A DNA stretch of 64,000 bases from Alkaliphilus sp. B6464 (GCF_018141165.1 NZ_CP058557.1:1550001-1614000), one strand, 5' to 3'; counted from the first letter of the stretch, positions 53,078-62,806 are shown. Program-made: numbers and translations. Notes: a model not told the origin generated them from the sequence alone.

Positions 53078-53467
53078 ATGTTGTGGTGGAGAGAAAATTT
53101 AGCAACGGGCATAAAGAGGATAGATGATCAGCATAAGGGTATTTTTGAAAAGACCGAAAAAGTTCTTTCTTTGGATTCATCATCAGATAAAAAAGCTGTT
53201 AATGATACTTTTATTTTTCTAATGAATTATTGCGTTAACCATTTTAGTGAAGAGGAACAAGCTATGTTAGAGTATGGATATAAAGACTTTAAGCATCATA
53301 GAGAGCAACATAGTTATTTTATTGAGGAACTTTATAAAATTCATACAGATGTTAAAACCAATGGCATAAACGAAGATGCACTGGACTCATTAAAAGTATT
53401 GGTAATAAATTGGTTAGCAAACCATATTAGCGAGGAAGATAAAAAGTTCGCTGGCTCTATAAATTAG
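53078..53467 (+). CDS. Bacteriohemerythrin
   Basis: 129 residues. Di-iron ligands appear at the expected spacing: His in RIDDQHKGIF, His and Glu in VNHFSEEEQAML, the HHREQHSYF pair, and HISEEDKKF near the end. These proteins bind O2 reversibly and serve anaerobes in oxygen sensing, delivery or scavenging. Single gene, convergent with the LysM-GH18 gene; a terminator follows. Confidence 0.94.
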   Translation: MLWWRENLATGIKRIDDQHKGIFEKTEKVLSLDSSSDKKAVNDTFIFLMNYCVNHFSEEEQAMLEYGYKDFKHHREQHSYFIEELYKIHTDVKTNGINEDALDSLKVLVINWLANHISEEDKKFAGSIN

Positions 53468-53485
53468 TTTTAAAACGGCTTATTT

Positions 53486-53524
53486 AAAACCAAGGGATAT
53501 ATAACAATTGCCCTTGGTTTTAAT
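53486..53524. terminator. Shared terminator between hemerythrin and LysM-GH18 genes
   Basis: AAAACCAAGGG and CCCTTGGTTTT (53486-53496, 53511-53521), with A- and T-rich flanks; serves both converging genes. Confidence 0.85.
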
Positions 53525-53529
53525 AAACA

Positions 53530-54813
53530 CTAGATAAGTTTAATAATATCAAACATACTACTAAGCACAGGCCAATTTTGTGGGGCTGATAATCCTAAAG
53601 CCCAGTAGCTAACACCCCTTAAATTGTATTCATTAACTAAGTTGTATTTAGCTTGGAAGCTTCTAGCATCGTCATACCAAACAACGTGTTGACGTCCTGA
53701 TGTATCAACATAGTTAAAAAATGGAGCTTGAAATAGGGTATCATATTGTATAGTGGCACCGTACCGTGCAGCCAATTGTAATGCCTCTCTGTAATCTACT
53801 AGATTAGCTCTATCACCTGATACAAATGGTAGAGTCCAGTCAAAGCCATAAAAAGGAACTCCCATCAATATTTTTTCTCTTGGAATAACAGTAACTGCAT
53901 AGTCTAAAACCTTTCTTATTTCATTAACAGGTGCTACTGCCATAGGTGGACAAGCTATACATCCCCAATCATAAGTCATAATTATTACAAAATCTAATAT
54001 TTCACCTTGTGCTTTATAATCATGTCCGCCCCACCATTCTCCTGTGGTCATATCATAGGTTTTAGGTACAAGTGCAGTAGATACGGGATAGTTATATTGA
54101 TGAAAGAAATTAACAGCATTTCTTAAAAAATCATTATATAACTCTCTATCTTCAGGAAATAATCTTTCAAAGTTAATATTGAGTCCATAATATCCCTTAG
54201 TTCTCATAATATTAAGTATGTTATTAAAAAGTATATTTTGTACTTCCTCGTTAATAAAAATTGCATGGGCCAAGGCTGGATCGAAATTAGCCTCTCCCTC
54301 GTTGCTGATACTAAGCAAAGGTGCCACTCCATAGTTCTTAGATGTGGTTACAATTGCATCATCATTCAGGGGCTTTAAGCTACCATCCATATTTACTACA
54401 TAGCTTGATGGAGTAATATAGGTTAAATAAGTACCTACCTCATGGACTACATTTGTATCGGCTTCTGGTGTATTGGGTACAATATAACCATTTACTTCTA
54501 GTGATCTGCGGAGAATATTTATTGATGGAATGGCTAATATCATACCTGGATAAATTAAATCTGACATATTTAGGTTGTTAAAGCTTGCAATAGCTAAAGG
54601 GGATATACCAAACTTTCTGCCAATGCTGAAAAGGGTATCTCCTGGTTGAACTGAATATAATACCTGATTTGTAATTATTACTAGGGACTGACCGAGTATT
54701 AAATGGGGAAGATTTTCTAATCCGTTGTCTCTTATAAGTTGTTCTATACTTATCCCATATAAATTTGCTACAGACCACATGGTATCCCCCGGTTGCACTA
54801 TATGAATATACAT
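53530..54813 (-). CDS. LysM-GH18 spore-type glycosidase (YaaH/SleL-like)
   Basis: 427 residues: two LysM modules (VQPGDTMWSVANLYGIS, 3-47; VQPGDTLFSIGRKFGIS, about 52-96) and a GH18 barrel from about 115. No signal peptide, as in spore cortex-lytic YaaH/SleL proteins, which are assembled into the coat from the mother cell. The catalytic strand reads YYGLNINFERL: the general acid Glu is kept, but the Asp two positions before it (usual NIDFE) is Asn. The strands MTYDWG and GVPFYGFDW are normal. Activity may be reduced or altered. Confidence 0.9.
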   Translation of the reverse strand: MYIHIVQPGDTMWSVANLYGISIEQLIRDNGLENLPHLILGQSLVIITNQVLYSVQPGDTLFSIGRKFGISPLAIASFNNLNMSDLIYPGMILAIPSINILRRSLEVNGYIVPNTPEADTNVVHEVGTYLTYITPSSYVVNMDGSLKPLNDDAIVTTSKNYGVAPLLSISNEGEANFDPALAHAIFINEEVQNILFNNILNIMRTKGYYGLNINFERLFPEDRELYNDFLRNAVNFFHQYNYPVSTALVPKTYDMTTGEWWGGHDYKAQGEILDFVIIMTYDWGCIACPPMAVAPVNEIRKVLDYAVTVIPREKILMGVPFYGFDWTLPFVSGDRANLVDYREALQLAARYGATIQYDTLFQAPFFNYVDTSGRQHVVWYDDARSFQAKYNLVNEYNLRGVSYWALGLSAPQNWPVLSSMFDIIKLI

Positions 54814-55141
54814 ACATCCACTCTCCTTTTTGATATATTAATCAGTATATTCAATAGCATAGCAAGATGCCCTCATATATGTATAAGAAAATATAAAGTT
54901 TCTAACCTCTGATGGTTTTTATTTTTTTATATATTATAAAAAAGGAATTACATTGAAGAAATAGAAAGAATAATTATATGACGTAGTATTAATAGTGAGA
55001 TCTATGTAACAAAACTATATAGTAAAAGACATAAAAAATAATATAATTTAAAATCGTTGACCAAAAATTTTCCTAATAGTATAATTAGTAGTTAAAAACT
55101 TGAGAATAAACTATATAGGAAAAATAGATAGGAGAGATATA
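54814..55141. other. Divergent intergenic region upstream of the rRNA methyltransferase gene
   Basis: AT-rich. Apart from the promoter at 55057-55085 and the LysM-GH18 ribosome site (GGAGAGT-like, - strand), nothing definite is seen. Confidence 0.4.
55057..55085 (+). promoter_or_regulatory. Near-consensus sigma-A promoter of the methyltransferase gene
   Basis: TTGACC (55057-55062), exactly 17 bases, TATAAT (55080-55085), with the start codon 57 bases downstream. Confidence 0.8.
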
Positions 55142-56284
55142 ATGGGAAAGGTTCAATTAATTGCCACAGCAACATTTGGCTTAGAGGCTGTAGTAGCTAG
55201 GGAAGTAAAAAGCTTAGGATATGAAGATGTAACTGTAGAAAATGGAAAGGTGATTTTTACAGCAGATGAGTCTGCTATTTGTAGAGCAAACCTTTGGCTT
55301 AGGTCAGCAGATCGTGTTTTATTAAAGGTAGGGGAGTTTAAGGCATTAACCTTCGATGAGTTATTTGAAAAAACAAAGGCACTTCCATGGGGAGATATAA
55401 TACCTGAGAATGCAATATTTCCTGTTAACGGAAAGTCTATTAACTCTAAGCTTTCCAGTGTACCAGATTGCCAAGCTATTGTTAAAAAGGCAGTAGTAGA
55501 AAAAATGAAGCAAAAATACAAGAAAGAATGGTTTGAGGAAAGTGGAGCTACATACTCTATTGAAGTAGCACTATTAAAGGATATGGCTACTTTAACTATC
55601 GATACTACTGGAGCCGGATTACATAAAAGAGGGTATAGAACCCTATCAAATAAAGCTCCATTAAAGGAAACTTTGGCGGCAGCTCTTATTATGCTAAGCT
55701 ACTGGAATCCTGACAGAGTACTTATAGATCCATTCTGTGGTTCCGGCACAATTCCAATAGAGGCAGCTTTAATTGGAAAAAATATTGCTCCAGGTATGAA
55801 TAGAAACTTTGCTTCTGAGGAATGGGGAATGGTTTCTAAAGAACTATGGAGAAATGCGAGAAAAGAAACCCACGACTTAGCTCAGTATGACCGTCCTTTA
55901 AGAATATACGGATCAGATGTGGATGGCGATGTATTAAGTATAGCTAGATACCATGCTAGAGAAGCTGGTGTAGATGAAGATGTTCATTTCCAAAAACTAG
56001 GTGTAGCCGATTTAAGATCTAGATTTGATTATGGATGTATAATAACTAACCCACCTTACGGAGAGCGTATAGGTGAGAGAGAAGAGGTAGAAGAGCTATA
56101 TAAAACTATGGGTAAGGTTTTTGGTCAGATGGATACATGGTCTAAATATGTAATTACTTCCCATGATGGATTTGAACAATTGTTTGGTAAAAAGGCAGAT
56201 AGAAGAAGAAAACTTTATAACGGAAGACTTGAGTGCCAATATTATCAATATCAAGGACCGAGACCACCTAGAAGAGAAGAGTGA
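55142..56284 (+). CDS. THUMP-domain class I RNA methyltransferase (RlmL-type)
   Basis: 380 residues from the ATG at 55142 after TAGGAGAGAT. N-terminal ferredoxin-like/THUMP region to about 160 (ATATFGLEAVVAREVKSLGY), then a Rossmann methyltransferase with DPFCGSGTIPIEAALIG (SAM loop, about residue 198) and the N6/N2-type NPPY motif (ITNPPYGERIGE, about 303). These features identify the RlmL/YpsC group that modifies a guanosine of 23S rRNA. It lacks the second methyltransferase half of the E. coli fusion protein RlmKL, as usual in Firmicutes. Confidence 0.93.
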   Translation: MGKVQLIATATFGLEAVVAREVKSLGYEDVTVENGKVIFTADESAICRANLWLRSADRVLLKVGEFKALTFDELFEKTKALPWGDIIPENAIFPVNGKSINSKLSSVPDCQAIVKKAVVEKMKQKYKKEWFEESGATYSIEVALLKDMATLTIDTTGAGLHKRGYRTLSNKAPLKETLAAALIMLSYWNPDRVLIDPFCGSGTIPIEAALIGKNIAPGMNRNFASEEWGMVSKELWRNARKETHDLAQYDRPLRIYGSDVDGDVLSIARYHAREAGVDEDVHFQKLGVADLRSRFDYGCIITNPPYGERIGEREEVEELYKTMGKVFGQMDTWSKYVITSHDGFEQLFGKKADRRRKLYNGRLECQYYQYQGPRPPRREE

Positions 56285-56440
56285 TACTTACTTTTGAATT
56301 ATTTAATTTCTTAGGTTTATTAGATTACTAAAAAAACCTTGATTTCTTGACTATAATGATATACAATAGTCTAAACAGAATATTCTTACTATTAATCTAC
56401 TGCTTGTTTATCTTGATGTCACAAAACATTGCCGTAAACA

Positions 56441-56483
56441 AAGCTCAGTAAATGAACCTTATCATTTATTGGGCTTTTTTTGT
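56441..56483 (+). terminator. Terminator after the methyltransferase gene
   Basis: AAGCTCAGTAAATGA pairs with TCATTTATTGGGCTT (one mismatch), followed by TTTTTTG and further Ts. Confidence 0.9.
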
Positions 56484-56578
56484 TTTTTTGGCGATGATGA
56501 TTTTCTTAGAAGAAAGGGGGCTTATAGTAATCGATATAGTGGTGAAAATAAATGAAAATATTAAGGGGGATTAGTTGT

Positions 56579-57739
56579 ATGATTACTAGTGGGTTTACTT
56601 ATTTGTCATTTATTATATTTTTTGCAGGATTAGTAGTGTGGATTGAGAAAAAGTCAGACAATAAAATTTTTAAATATGTACCTGCAGTTGTAATGATTTA
56701 TTTTATTGCTATGCTGCTTTCTACTTTTGGTCTGTGGCAAAAAACAGATGATGTAAATATGTATTATTCAGCGGCTAAGAATAACTTATTACCAGCTATG
56801 ATATTTCTAATGTTATTAAGATGTGATTTGCGAAAAATTATAAAACTAGGACCTAAAATGCTATTAGGATTTTTTTCAGCATCAATTAGTATTGGAATAG
56901 GGTTTATAGTTACTTATATTATTTTTAAAGGAATGTACGAGGCAGATACTTGGAAAGCCTTTGCAGCATTAGCTGGCAGTTGGATGGGTGGTACTGGAAA
57001 TATGGTTGCTGTTCAAGGGGCCTTAAATTTACCAGACTCTTCCTTAGGATATACTCTTTTAATGGATTCTATTAACTACGCAGTATGGGTAATGATGTTA
57101 TTAGCATGTGTACCTTATTCTAAGAAATTTAATAAATGGACTAAGTCAAATTCAGCTATTCTTGATGAGGTAGCGGAAGAATTAGCTAGTACAGATGAAA
57201 ATACTAGAAAGAATATAGAGTTTGCCGATATGATTTTACTCTTAGGGACTAGTTTGTTTGTTTCTGCAATAGCAATGTTTGTATCAAACAAATTACCAAG
57301 TGGAGATTTTCTATCACCTTCAACATGGACAGTTATTATAGTTACTGTACTGGGCATTTTATTTGCTATGACTCCTTTATCTAAAGTACCTGGTTCCTCT
57401 CAAATTTCTAATGTAATGCTATATATAATAGTAGGCCTTATTGCTTCTAGAGCTAACTTTGCAGAATTAACCCAAGCACCTTTATATATTATTTCTGGAT
57501 TTGTTATTTTAGCAGTACATGCAATTGTATTAGCTTTAGCCGCTAAATTATTTAAACTAGATTTATTTACTTGTGGAGTTGCAAGTTTAGCTAATATTGG
57601 TGGTGTAGCATCAGCACCAATTCTGGCTGCATCCTATAGTGAGGCACTTATCCCAATTGGGGTTCTAATGGCCATGATGGGTTATATTATAGGCACTGGA
57701 GGAGGTTTGATTGTAGGAAGAATTTTATCGATTTTATAG
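56579..57739 (+). CDS. DUF819-family membrane protein
   Basis: About 386 residues from the ATG at 56579, preceded by AAGGGGG; an ATG 27 bases earlier is in frame without a site. About ten hydrophobic segments; SWMGGTGNMVAVQGALNLPD and SLANIGGVASAPILAAS are typical of DUF819 (YjcL-like), a transporter-like family of unknown substrate. Upstream of a dipeptide epimerase, it could move murein peptides or amino acids, but this rests on neighbourhood only. Confidence 0.85.
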   Translation: MITSGFTYLSFIIFFAGLVVWIEKKSDNKIFKYVPAVVMIYFIAMLLSTFGLWQKTDDVNMYYSAAKNNLLPAMIFLMLLRCDLRKIIKLGPKMLLGFFSASISIGIGFIVTYIIFKGMYEADTWKAFAALAGSWMGGTGNMVAVQGALNLPDSSLGYTLLMDSINYAVWVMMLLACVPYSKKFNKWTKSNSAILDEVAEELASTDENTRKNIEFADMILLLGTSLFVSAIAMFVSNKLPSGDFLSPSTWTVIIVTVLGILFAMTPLSKVPGSSQISNVMLYIIVGLIASRANFAELTQAPLYIISGFVILAVHAIVLALAAKLFKLDLFTCGVASLANIGGVASAPILAASYSEALIPIGVLMAMMGYIIGTGGGLIVGRILSIL

Positions 57740-57882
57740 TTAAGTTAAAAGGAAAATCTACAATATATATAGAAATAGATAGCTATCAAAGATAAATAAT
57801 AATTTCTAGAGATGCTATAATCCAAATAGCACTTAAGAATTATTATATATTAATCATATATTTAAGTTAAGGAAGTGATTTT

Positions 57883-58209
57883 ATGTATGATAGAAATACA
57901 GTATATATTGTAGGAAATGCAAGAACCACCAGTGATAACGCTATAACTCAAAATTTCAATTCTTTTTTTATTGGATTTGTAGTAGATAGAACTACTGGAG
58001 AAATAGTAGATGTAAGTTGTTCTGCAACTATTAGTACTACTGAAAAATTCATTGCTAGCCTATTTTTAGGTAAGACTCTTAAATATTTTGATCAAAATTT
58101 GGAAGAGGAAATAAAGAGTAGATATTTTGGATCTTCCCAGAAAGCTATTATTGTTGCATATAAAGATGGAATAAAGAAATATAATGAGGCAATATGTAAA
58201 AAATCTTAA
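57883..58209 (+). CDS. DUF3870-family protein
   Basis: 108 residues with GGAAGTGAT before the ATG. VYIVGNARTTSDNAITQNFN, FFIGFVVDRTTGEIVDVSCSATI and FIASLFLGKTL match DUF3870, a small conserved family often encoded near amino-acid or peptide catabolic genes in Clostridia. The conserved Cys is in VSCSAT. No biochemical role is known. It sits between the DUF819 transporter and the epimerase. Confidence 0.82.
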   Translation: MYDRNTVYIVGNARTTSDNAITQNFNSFFIGFVVDRTTGEIVDVSCSATISTTEKFIASLFLGKTLKYFDQNLEEEIKSRYFGSSQKAIIVAYKDGIKKYNEAICKKS

Positions 58210-58290
58210 AAATATTACTAGTTGAATTTTTCAGGGGATAAAGCTCATTAAAATGAGCCAATAGATATATTAGGAAATGGGGGACACAAA

Positions 58291-59376
58291 ATGAAAATAG
58301 TAGATATTAAATTAGGCCACATATCAATTCCCTTGAAAAAACCTTTTAAAACTGCATTAAGAACTGTAAATAGTGTAGAGGATGTTGTAGTTAAAATAAT
58401 TACAGATACTGGTCATGTAGGATATGGAGAGGCACCACCTACTGGAGTTATTACTGGGGATACTACTGGAGCTATTAAAGGAGCGATAGAAGACCATATT
58501 AAAAAGCATATAGTAGGTTTAGACATATCTAACCTTGAAGAAATTATGATTAGGCTGGAAAAATCCTTAGTTAAAAACTCTAGTGCTAAGGCAGCTGTAG
58601 ATATTGCACTATATGATTTGTTTGGACAGCTACATAATGCACCATTGTATAAGCTTTTAGGTGGATATAGAAAAGAGATTATAACGGATATTACAATTAG
58701 CGTAAATGATCCAGAAGAGATGGCAAAAGATAGCCTAGAAGCAGTAAATTTGGGTTACAAAACATTGAAGATAAAGGTTGGAAAGGATGCAAATCTTGAT
58801 ATTAAGAGGATGGAAGCTATACGAAAAGCTGTAGGCTATAATGTAGACCTGCGAATAGATGCTAACCAAGGTTGGAAGCCAAAGGAAGCTATTTATGCTC
58901 TAAGGAAGATGGAGGATGCAGGACTTAATATTGAGTTTGTGGAGCAACCTGTTTTAGCACAGGACTTTGAAGGGTTAAAGATGGTAACAGACAACGTGTT
59001 TATACCCGTATTAGCTGATGAAAGTGTTTTTTCTCCAATGGATGCTATTAAAATAATGGAAATGAGGGCCGCAGATCTTGTTAACATTAAATTAATGAAG
59101 GCTGGGGGAATACACAATGCCCTCAAAATATGTGCAGCAGCAGAAACCTATGGAGTAGAGTGTATGATAGGCTGTATGCTAGAAAGTAAAATAAGCGTAA
59201 CGGCAGCAGTTCACTTAGCGGCGGCAAAGAGTATAATTACTAAAATCGACTTAGACGGACCTGTGCTATGTAGCGAAGATCCTGTAGATGGTGGAGCAAT
59301 ATTTGATGAATATAAAATAACTTTAACCGATGATCCAGGACTTGGATTTAAGGATGTTCGAGGGGTTAAATATTAA
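58291..59376 (+). CDS. L-Ala-D/L-Glu-type dipeptide epimerase (enolase superfamily)
   Basis: 361 residues. The capping domain occupies about 1-125; the barrel has the KxK acid/base pair in TLKIKVGKD (about residue 160), metal ligands in DLRIDANQGW, FVEQPV and ADESVF, and the opposite Lys in VNIKLMKAGGI (about 268). These match the Ala-Glu epimerase branch, which recycles murein dipeptides. It lies near murein-active genes (S66 and M20 peptidases) only at a distance of 16 kb; the immediate neighbours are DUF819 and DUF3870. Specificity for other dipeptides is possible. Confidence 0.9.
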   Translation: MKIVDIKLGHISIPLKKPFKTALRTVNSVEDVVVKIITDTGHVGYGEAPPTGVITGDTTGAIKGAIEDHIKKHIVGLDISNLEEIMIRLEKSLVKNSSAKAAVDIALYDLFGQLHNAPLYKLLGGYRKEIITDITISVNDPEEMAKDSLEAVNLGYKTLKIKVGKDANLDIKRMEAIRKAVGYNVDLRIDANQGWKPKEAIYALRKMEDAGLNIEFVEQPVLAQDFEGLKMVTDNVFIPVLADESVFSPMDAIKIMEMRAADLVNIKLMKAGGIHNALKICAAAETYGVECMIGCMLESKISVTAAVHLAAAKSIITKIDLDGPVLCSEDPVDGGAIFDEYKITLTDDPGLGFKDVRGVKY

Positions 59377-59390
59377 TAGAATATAGAATG

Positions 59391-59421
59391 AAAATAAGAT
59401 GGTTATTAGCCATCTTATTTT
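59391..59421. terminator. Terminator between epimerase and OsmC genes
   Basis: AAAATAAGATGG and CCATCTTATTTT around TTATTAG, perfect 12-bp stem serving both converging genes. Confidence 0.9.
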
Positions 59422-59496
59422 AACTTGCTTGCATAATAGATTTAATCTGGGCTTCTATTGATTAATGGTTAATATAAAACCATTATATTAATAATA

Positions 59497-59916
59497 TTAT
59501 TCTTCAGTACGTATTTCATATGTTATAGGTGAAGCTTTCTCTAGCATAGCAGTTACTCCACAGTATTTTTCTTGGGATAAAGATACGGCTTTCTTTAATT
59601 TGTCCATAGGAAGGTCTTTCCCTTTAAAAGTAAATACCAAATGAATCGATTTATAAATTTTTGGATGTTCCTCAGTTTGATCTGCTTCAGCTGTAATTAT
59701 TACATCGTCTAATTCTACTCTCATTTTCTTTAATATGGACATAATATCAATTCCTGTACAACCAATTAATCCTGCTAATAGAAGTGCTTTTGGCCGTGGT
59801 CCTAAATCATTTCCACCGATTTCTGGAGATGCATCCGTAATAAGGGTATGACCATTTAGTTGCATTTCAAATGCCATATTTTCTTTTAAATTAGCTGTTA
59901 ATTTTGTTTTACTCAT
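59497..59916 (-). CDS. OsmC-family protein
   Basis: 139 residues from the ATG at 59916 after GAAGGGAGC. The two reactive cysteines of the family are present: GLIGCTGIDIMSILKKM and SQEKYCGVTAMLEKA. OsmC/YhfA proteins reduce organic hydroperoxides or bind thiols; this sequence is closer to the YhfA-like branch. Alone on the - strand, likely expressed from its own promoter upstream of 59.94 kb. Confidence 0.9.
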   Translation of the reverse strand: MSKTKLTANLKENMAFEMQLNGHTLITDASPEIGGNDLGPRPKALLLAGLIGCTGIDIMSILKKMRVELDDVIITAEADQTEEHPKIYKSIHLVFTFKGKDLPMDKLKKAVSLSQEKYCGVTAMLEKASPITYEIRTEE

Positions 59917-60103
59917 TAAATTAGCTCCCTTCAATAAACTATATATCTCTATTACCCAATAATTATAAAAATATTTATTATAATTTTAAATTATGTAAAT
60001 AATAAAATATTTAATTTAGTCAATACCTAAAATATGATATAGTATATACAAATACATATGCTGGAAATTAGGCACTTTATGCTGAAAAAAGGGCGGTGAA
60101 AAT

Positions 60104-61501
60104 TTGAATACTTTATTTTCTAAATTGCAGTTTGAAAAAATATTAGATCATGTTGGCGAAGGGGTACAAGTGATTGACATTAGTGGAAAAATAGTATTTT
60201 GCAATACCTTTGCAGCTCAGCTAGATAATGTGTGTCGTGAAGAGGCAATAGGAAAGTATATTTTAGATATTTATCCTTCTTTAACAGAAGAAACAAGTAC
60301 AATACTACAAGCTATTAAAACAAAAGAGCCTATTTTGAATATGCAACAAACCTTTCTTAACTATAAAGGCCATAAAATTACTACGGTTAATTCATCCATA
60401 CCTATATTAGATGGTGAAGAAATATTAGGAGTGCTTGAGGTTTCAAGAGATATTACTGAAGTTAAGGCATTATCAGAAAAGCTGGTGGACTTACAGGAAA
60501 GGTTATATTCTAATACTGGTGCTAGTAAAAAAACTAGGGAAAAGGGTATGGCTAAATATACTACAAAGGATTTAATAGGAAATAGCGAAGTAATGCTAAA
60601 GCTAAAGCATAGGATTTTAAAGGCAGGGGAGACTCAGTCCCCCGTAATAGTTTTTGGAGAAACTGGAACTGGTAAAGAGCTTGTAGTACAGTCTATACAT
60701 AATGCTAGCAAAAGGAAGGATAGGCCATTTGTCGCGCAAAACTGTGCTGCTCTTCCTGCTAGCTTATTAGAGAGTATTTTATTTGGTACAGTCAAAGGAA
60801 GCTTTACTGGTGCAGAGGATAGGGCAGGTTTATTTGAACTTGCTAATGGGGGGACTCTATTTCTAGATGAAATTAATTCTATGCCTGTAGAGCTTCAAGC
60901 AAAGCTTTTGAGGGTTCTACAAGAGGGATATATTCGAAGAGTAGGGGATATTCGAACCAGAGATGTAGATGTTAGAGTGATTGCAGCTATGAATATAGAC
61001 CCTGTGGAGGCTGTTGAAAAAGGCAATTTGAGAAAAGACCTATTTTACCGTTTAAATGTTGTTTCTATTAGAGTACCACATTTAGCTGAAAGAAAAGAAG
61101 ATATACAACACCTAGTTAAATTTTTTGTCCGAAGATTTAATTACAGATTACATAAGCAGGTACTAGGCGTTACAGATGAGATTATGGATATTTTTATGAC
61201 CTACGATTGGCCGGGGAATGTTAGAGAGTTAGAGCATATTATAGAAGGTGCAATGAATGTTATGGATGGTAGATTTATAGAAAAGGATGACCTGTCCTAC
61301 CATTTGCCTATAAATCAATATGGCTACCAAAACAAGAATATAAAAGAAGATTTAGATTTGAAGGGAAGACTAGAGAAGGTGGAAAAGCAATATATACAAG
61401 AAGCTTTGAATAGCTCTAGTGGTAATATTACAAATGCCGCGAAAGAGCTTGGAATACCTAGACAAACACTTCAATATAAAAAAATTAAATATAATCTATA
61501 A
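60104..61501 (+). CDS. PAS-containing sigma-54-dependent activator of lysine fermentation
   Basis: 465 residues, TTG start after GGGCGGTGA. PAS domain at about 8-118, AAA+ domain with Walker A GETGTGKE (185-192), sigma-54 contact loop GSFTGA (232-237, instead of the commoner GAFTGA) and Walker B GGTLFLDEI (249-257), and a Fis-type helix-turn-helix at the end (NITNAAKELGIPRQTLQYK). It belongs to the RocR-like group controlling amino-acid catabolism. A -24/-12 promoter and a palindrome lie just downstream, before kdd. Confidence 0.93.
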   Translation: MNTLFSKLQFEKILDHVGEGVQVIDISGKIVFCNTFAAQLDNVCREEAIGKYILDIYPSLTEETSTILQAIKTKEPILNMQQTFLNYKGHKITTVNSSIPILDGEEILGVLEVSRDITEVKALSEKLVDLQERLYSNTGASKKTREKGMAKYTTKDLIGNSEVMLKLKHRILKAGETQSPVIVFGETGTGKELVVQSIHNASKRKDRPFVAQNCAALPASLLESILFGTVKGSFTGAEDRAGLFELANGGTLFLDEINSMPVELQAKLLRVLQEGYIRRVGDIRTRDVDVRVIAAMNIDPVEAVEKGNLRKDLFYRLNVVSIRVPHLAERKEDIQHLVKFFVRRFNYRLHKQVLGVTDEIMDIFMTYDWPGNVRELEHIIEGAMNVMDGRFIEKDDLSYHLPINQYGYQNKNIKEDLDLKGRLEKVEKQYIQEALNSSSGNITNAAKELGIPRQTLQYKKIKYNL

Positions 61502-61553
61502 GGGAAATTATACTAAAGATGTAATGGTACAAAAAATACTGACCACTTAAAAA

Positions 61554-61580
61554 AACCGCCTAATTTTGGGCGGTTATTAT
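61554..61580 (+). terminator. Terminator of the activator gene
   Basis: AACCGCC and GGCGGTT (61554-61560, 61569-61575) around TAATTTTG, with TATTATT following. Confidence 0.8.
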
Positions 61581-61623
61581 TATGTAAACTATTATGGATA
61601 TTAATTACTAACTATTTATTACA

Positions 61624-61653
61624 TTGTAATCCCTTGAATTTACATGATTACAA
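61624..61653. promoter_or_regulatory. Candidate upstream activator site
   Basis: TTGTAATC and GATTACAA, an 8-bp inverted repeat with half-sites about two helical turns apart, 45 bases upstream of the -24 element. The geometry suits a dimeric Fis-type activator. Confidence 0.6.
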
Positions 61654-61697
61654 AAAAATACGCTCGATAATTTAGCATATATTCTAAATTTGCAGAA

Positions 61698-61714
61698 TTG
61701 GCATAAAAATTGCA
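61698..61714 (+). promoter_or_regulatory. Sigma-54 (-24/-12) promoter of the lysine operon
   Basis: TTGGCATAAAAATTGCA. The GG (61700-61701) and GC (61712-61713) doublets are exactly 12 bases apart, as sigma-54 promoters require, and the kdd start codon is 55 bases further on. Confidence 0.88.
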
Positions 61715-61768
61715 TTTTTATAATAAGGTGGTAGTAAAATCTTAGTGAATATAGGGGGATTGATGATT

Positions 61769-62806
61769 ATGAAAAAGGGATGTCCTTACGGCACCCATAG
61801 GGTAATTGAACCTAAGGGAGTTTTGCCGCAGCCAGCAATTAAAATTTCTAATGATATGGAAATTTACGATAACGAAATATTGATTGATGTACAGACATTA
61901 AATATAGACTCTGCAAGCTTTACTCAAATAAAAGAAGAAGCTGGAGGAGACTTAGAAAAGATAAAGGAAATTATGTTAAACATAGTGGAAACAAAGGGAA
62001 AACATCAAAATCCTGTTACTGGTTCTGGTGGGATGTTAATAGGATCAGTGGAAAAAATCGGACCGGCACTTGAAGGAAAAACTAATTTAAAAGTAGGGGA
62101 CAAGATAGCAACCTTAGTATCTCTATCACTTACACCACTTAGAATTGATAACATAAAGGAAATTCGTAAAGACATAGATCAGGTAGATATTGATGGGAAA
62201 GCTATTTTATTTGAAAGTGGCATTTACGCAGTTATTCCAGAGGATCTTCCAGAGAATCTAGTCCTTTCTGTATTAGATGTGGCTGGTGCTCCTGCTCAAA
62301 CAGCAAAGCTAGTAAAACCAGGCAACAATGTTGTAATTATTGGCGGTACAGGAAAGTCTGGTATGCTCTGCTTATACGAAGCAAAAAAACGTGCTGGTGT
62401 TACTGGAAAGGTAGTTTGTGTAGATTATAGCGCAAAATCAATTGAAAGAGCAAAAAATGCTAACTTAGCCGATTTCTATGTTGAAGCGGATGCAACAGAT
62501 GCAGTTGGATTAATGGAAAAAATAAAGGAAGTAACCAATGGAGAAATGGCTGATATCGTTATTAATTGCGTTAATATTCCTAATACAGAAATGGGAAGTA
62601 TTTTATCTGCAAAAAATGATGGTATAGTTTATTTCTTTAGCATGGCAACCAGCTTTACAAAGGCTGCATTAGGAGCAGAAGGGGTAGGCCAGGATACTAC
62701 TATGATAATGGGTAATGGATATACAAAGGGACATGGGGAAATAGCTCTTCAAATTATGAGGGAAAGTGAAGTTTTAAGTAAAATTTATCAGGAGTTATAT
62801 GCTTAG
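61769..62806 (+). CDS. kdd: L-erythro-3,5-diaminohexanoate dehydrogenase
   Basis: 345 residues; the ATG at 61769 is at proper distance from AGGGGGA (an ATG six bases earlier is too close). The opening CPYGTHRVIEPKGVLPQPA is characteristic of Kdd. A Rossmann NAD site is seen in VVIIGGTGKSGMLCLYEA (about residue 189) and the C-terminal MIMGNGYTKGHGEIAL. It oxidatively deaminates 3,5-diaminohexanoate to 3-keto-5-aminohexanoate in lysine fermentation to acetate and butyrate. Its neighbour kamA confirms the pathway. Confidence 0.95.
   Translation: MKKGCPYGTHRVIEPKGVLPQPAIKISNDMEIYDNEILIDVQTLNIDSASFTQIKEEAGGDLEKIKEIMLNIVETKGKHQNPVTGSGGMLIGSVEKIGPALEGKTNLKVGDKIATLVSLSLTPLRIDNIKEIRKDIDQVDIDGKAILFESGIYAVIPEDLPENLVLSVLDVAGAPAQTAKLVKPGNNVVIIGGTGKSGMLCLYEAKKRAGVTGKVVCVDYSAKSIERAKNANLADFYVEADATDAVGLMEKIKEVTNGEMADIVINCVNIPNTEMGSILSAKNDGIVYFFSMATSFTKAALGAEGVGQDTTMIMGNGYTKGHGEIALQIMRESEVLSKIYQELYA

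Noticed and set aside
60070-60083. A GGCAC...GC sequence as sigma-54 promoter of the activator gene
   Set aside because: The GG and GC doublets are only 10 bases apart, whereas sigma-54 needs 12, and the element lies too close to the start codon.
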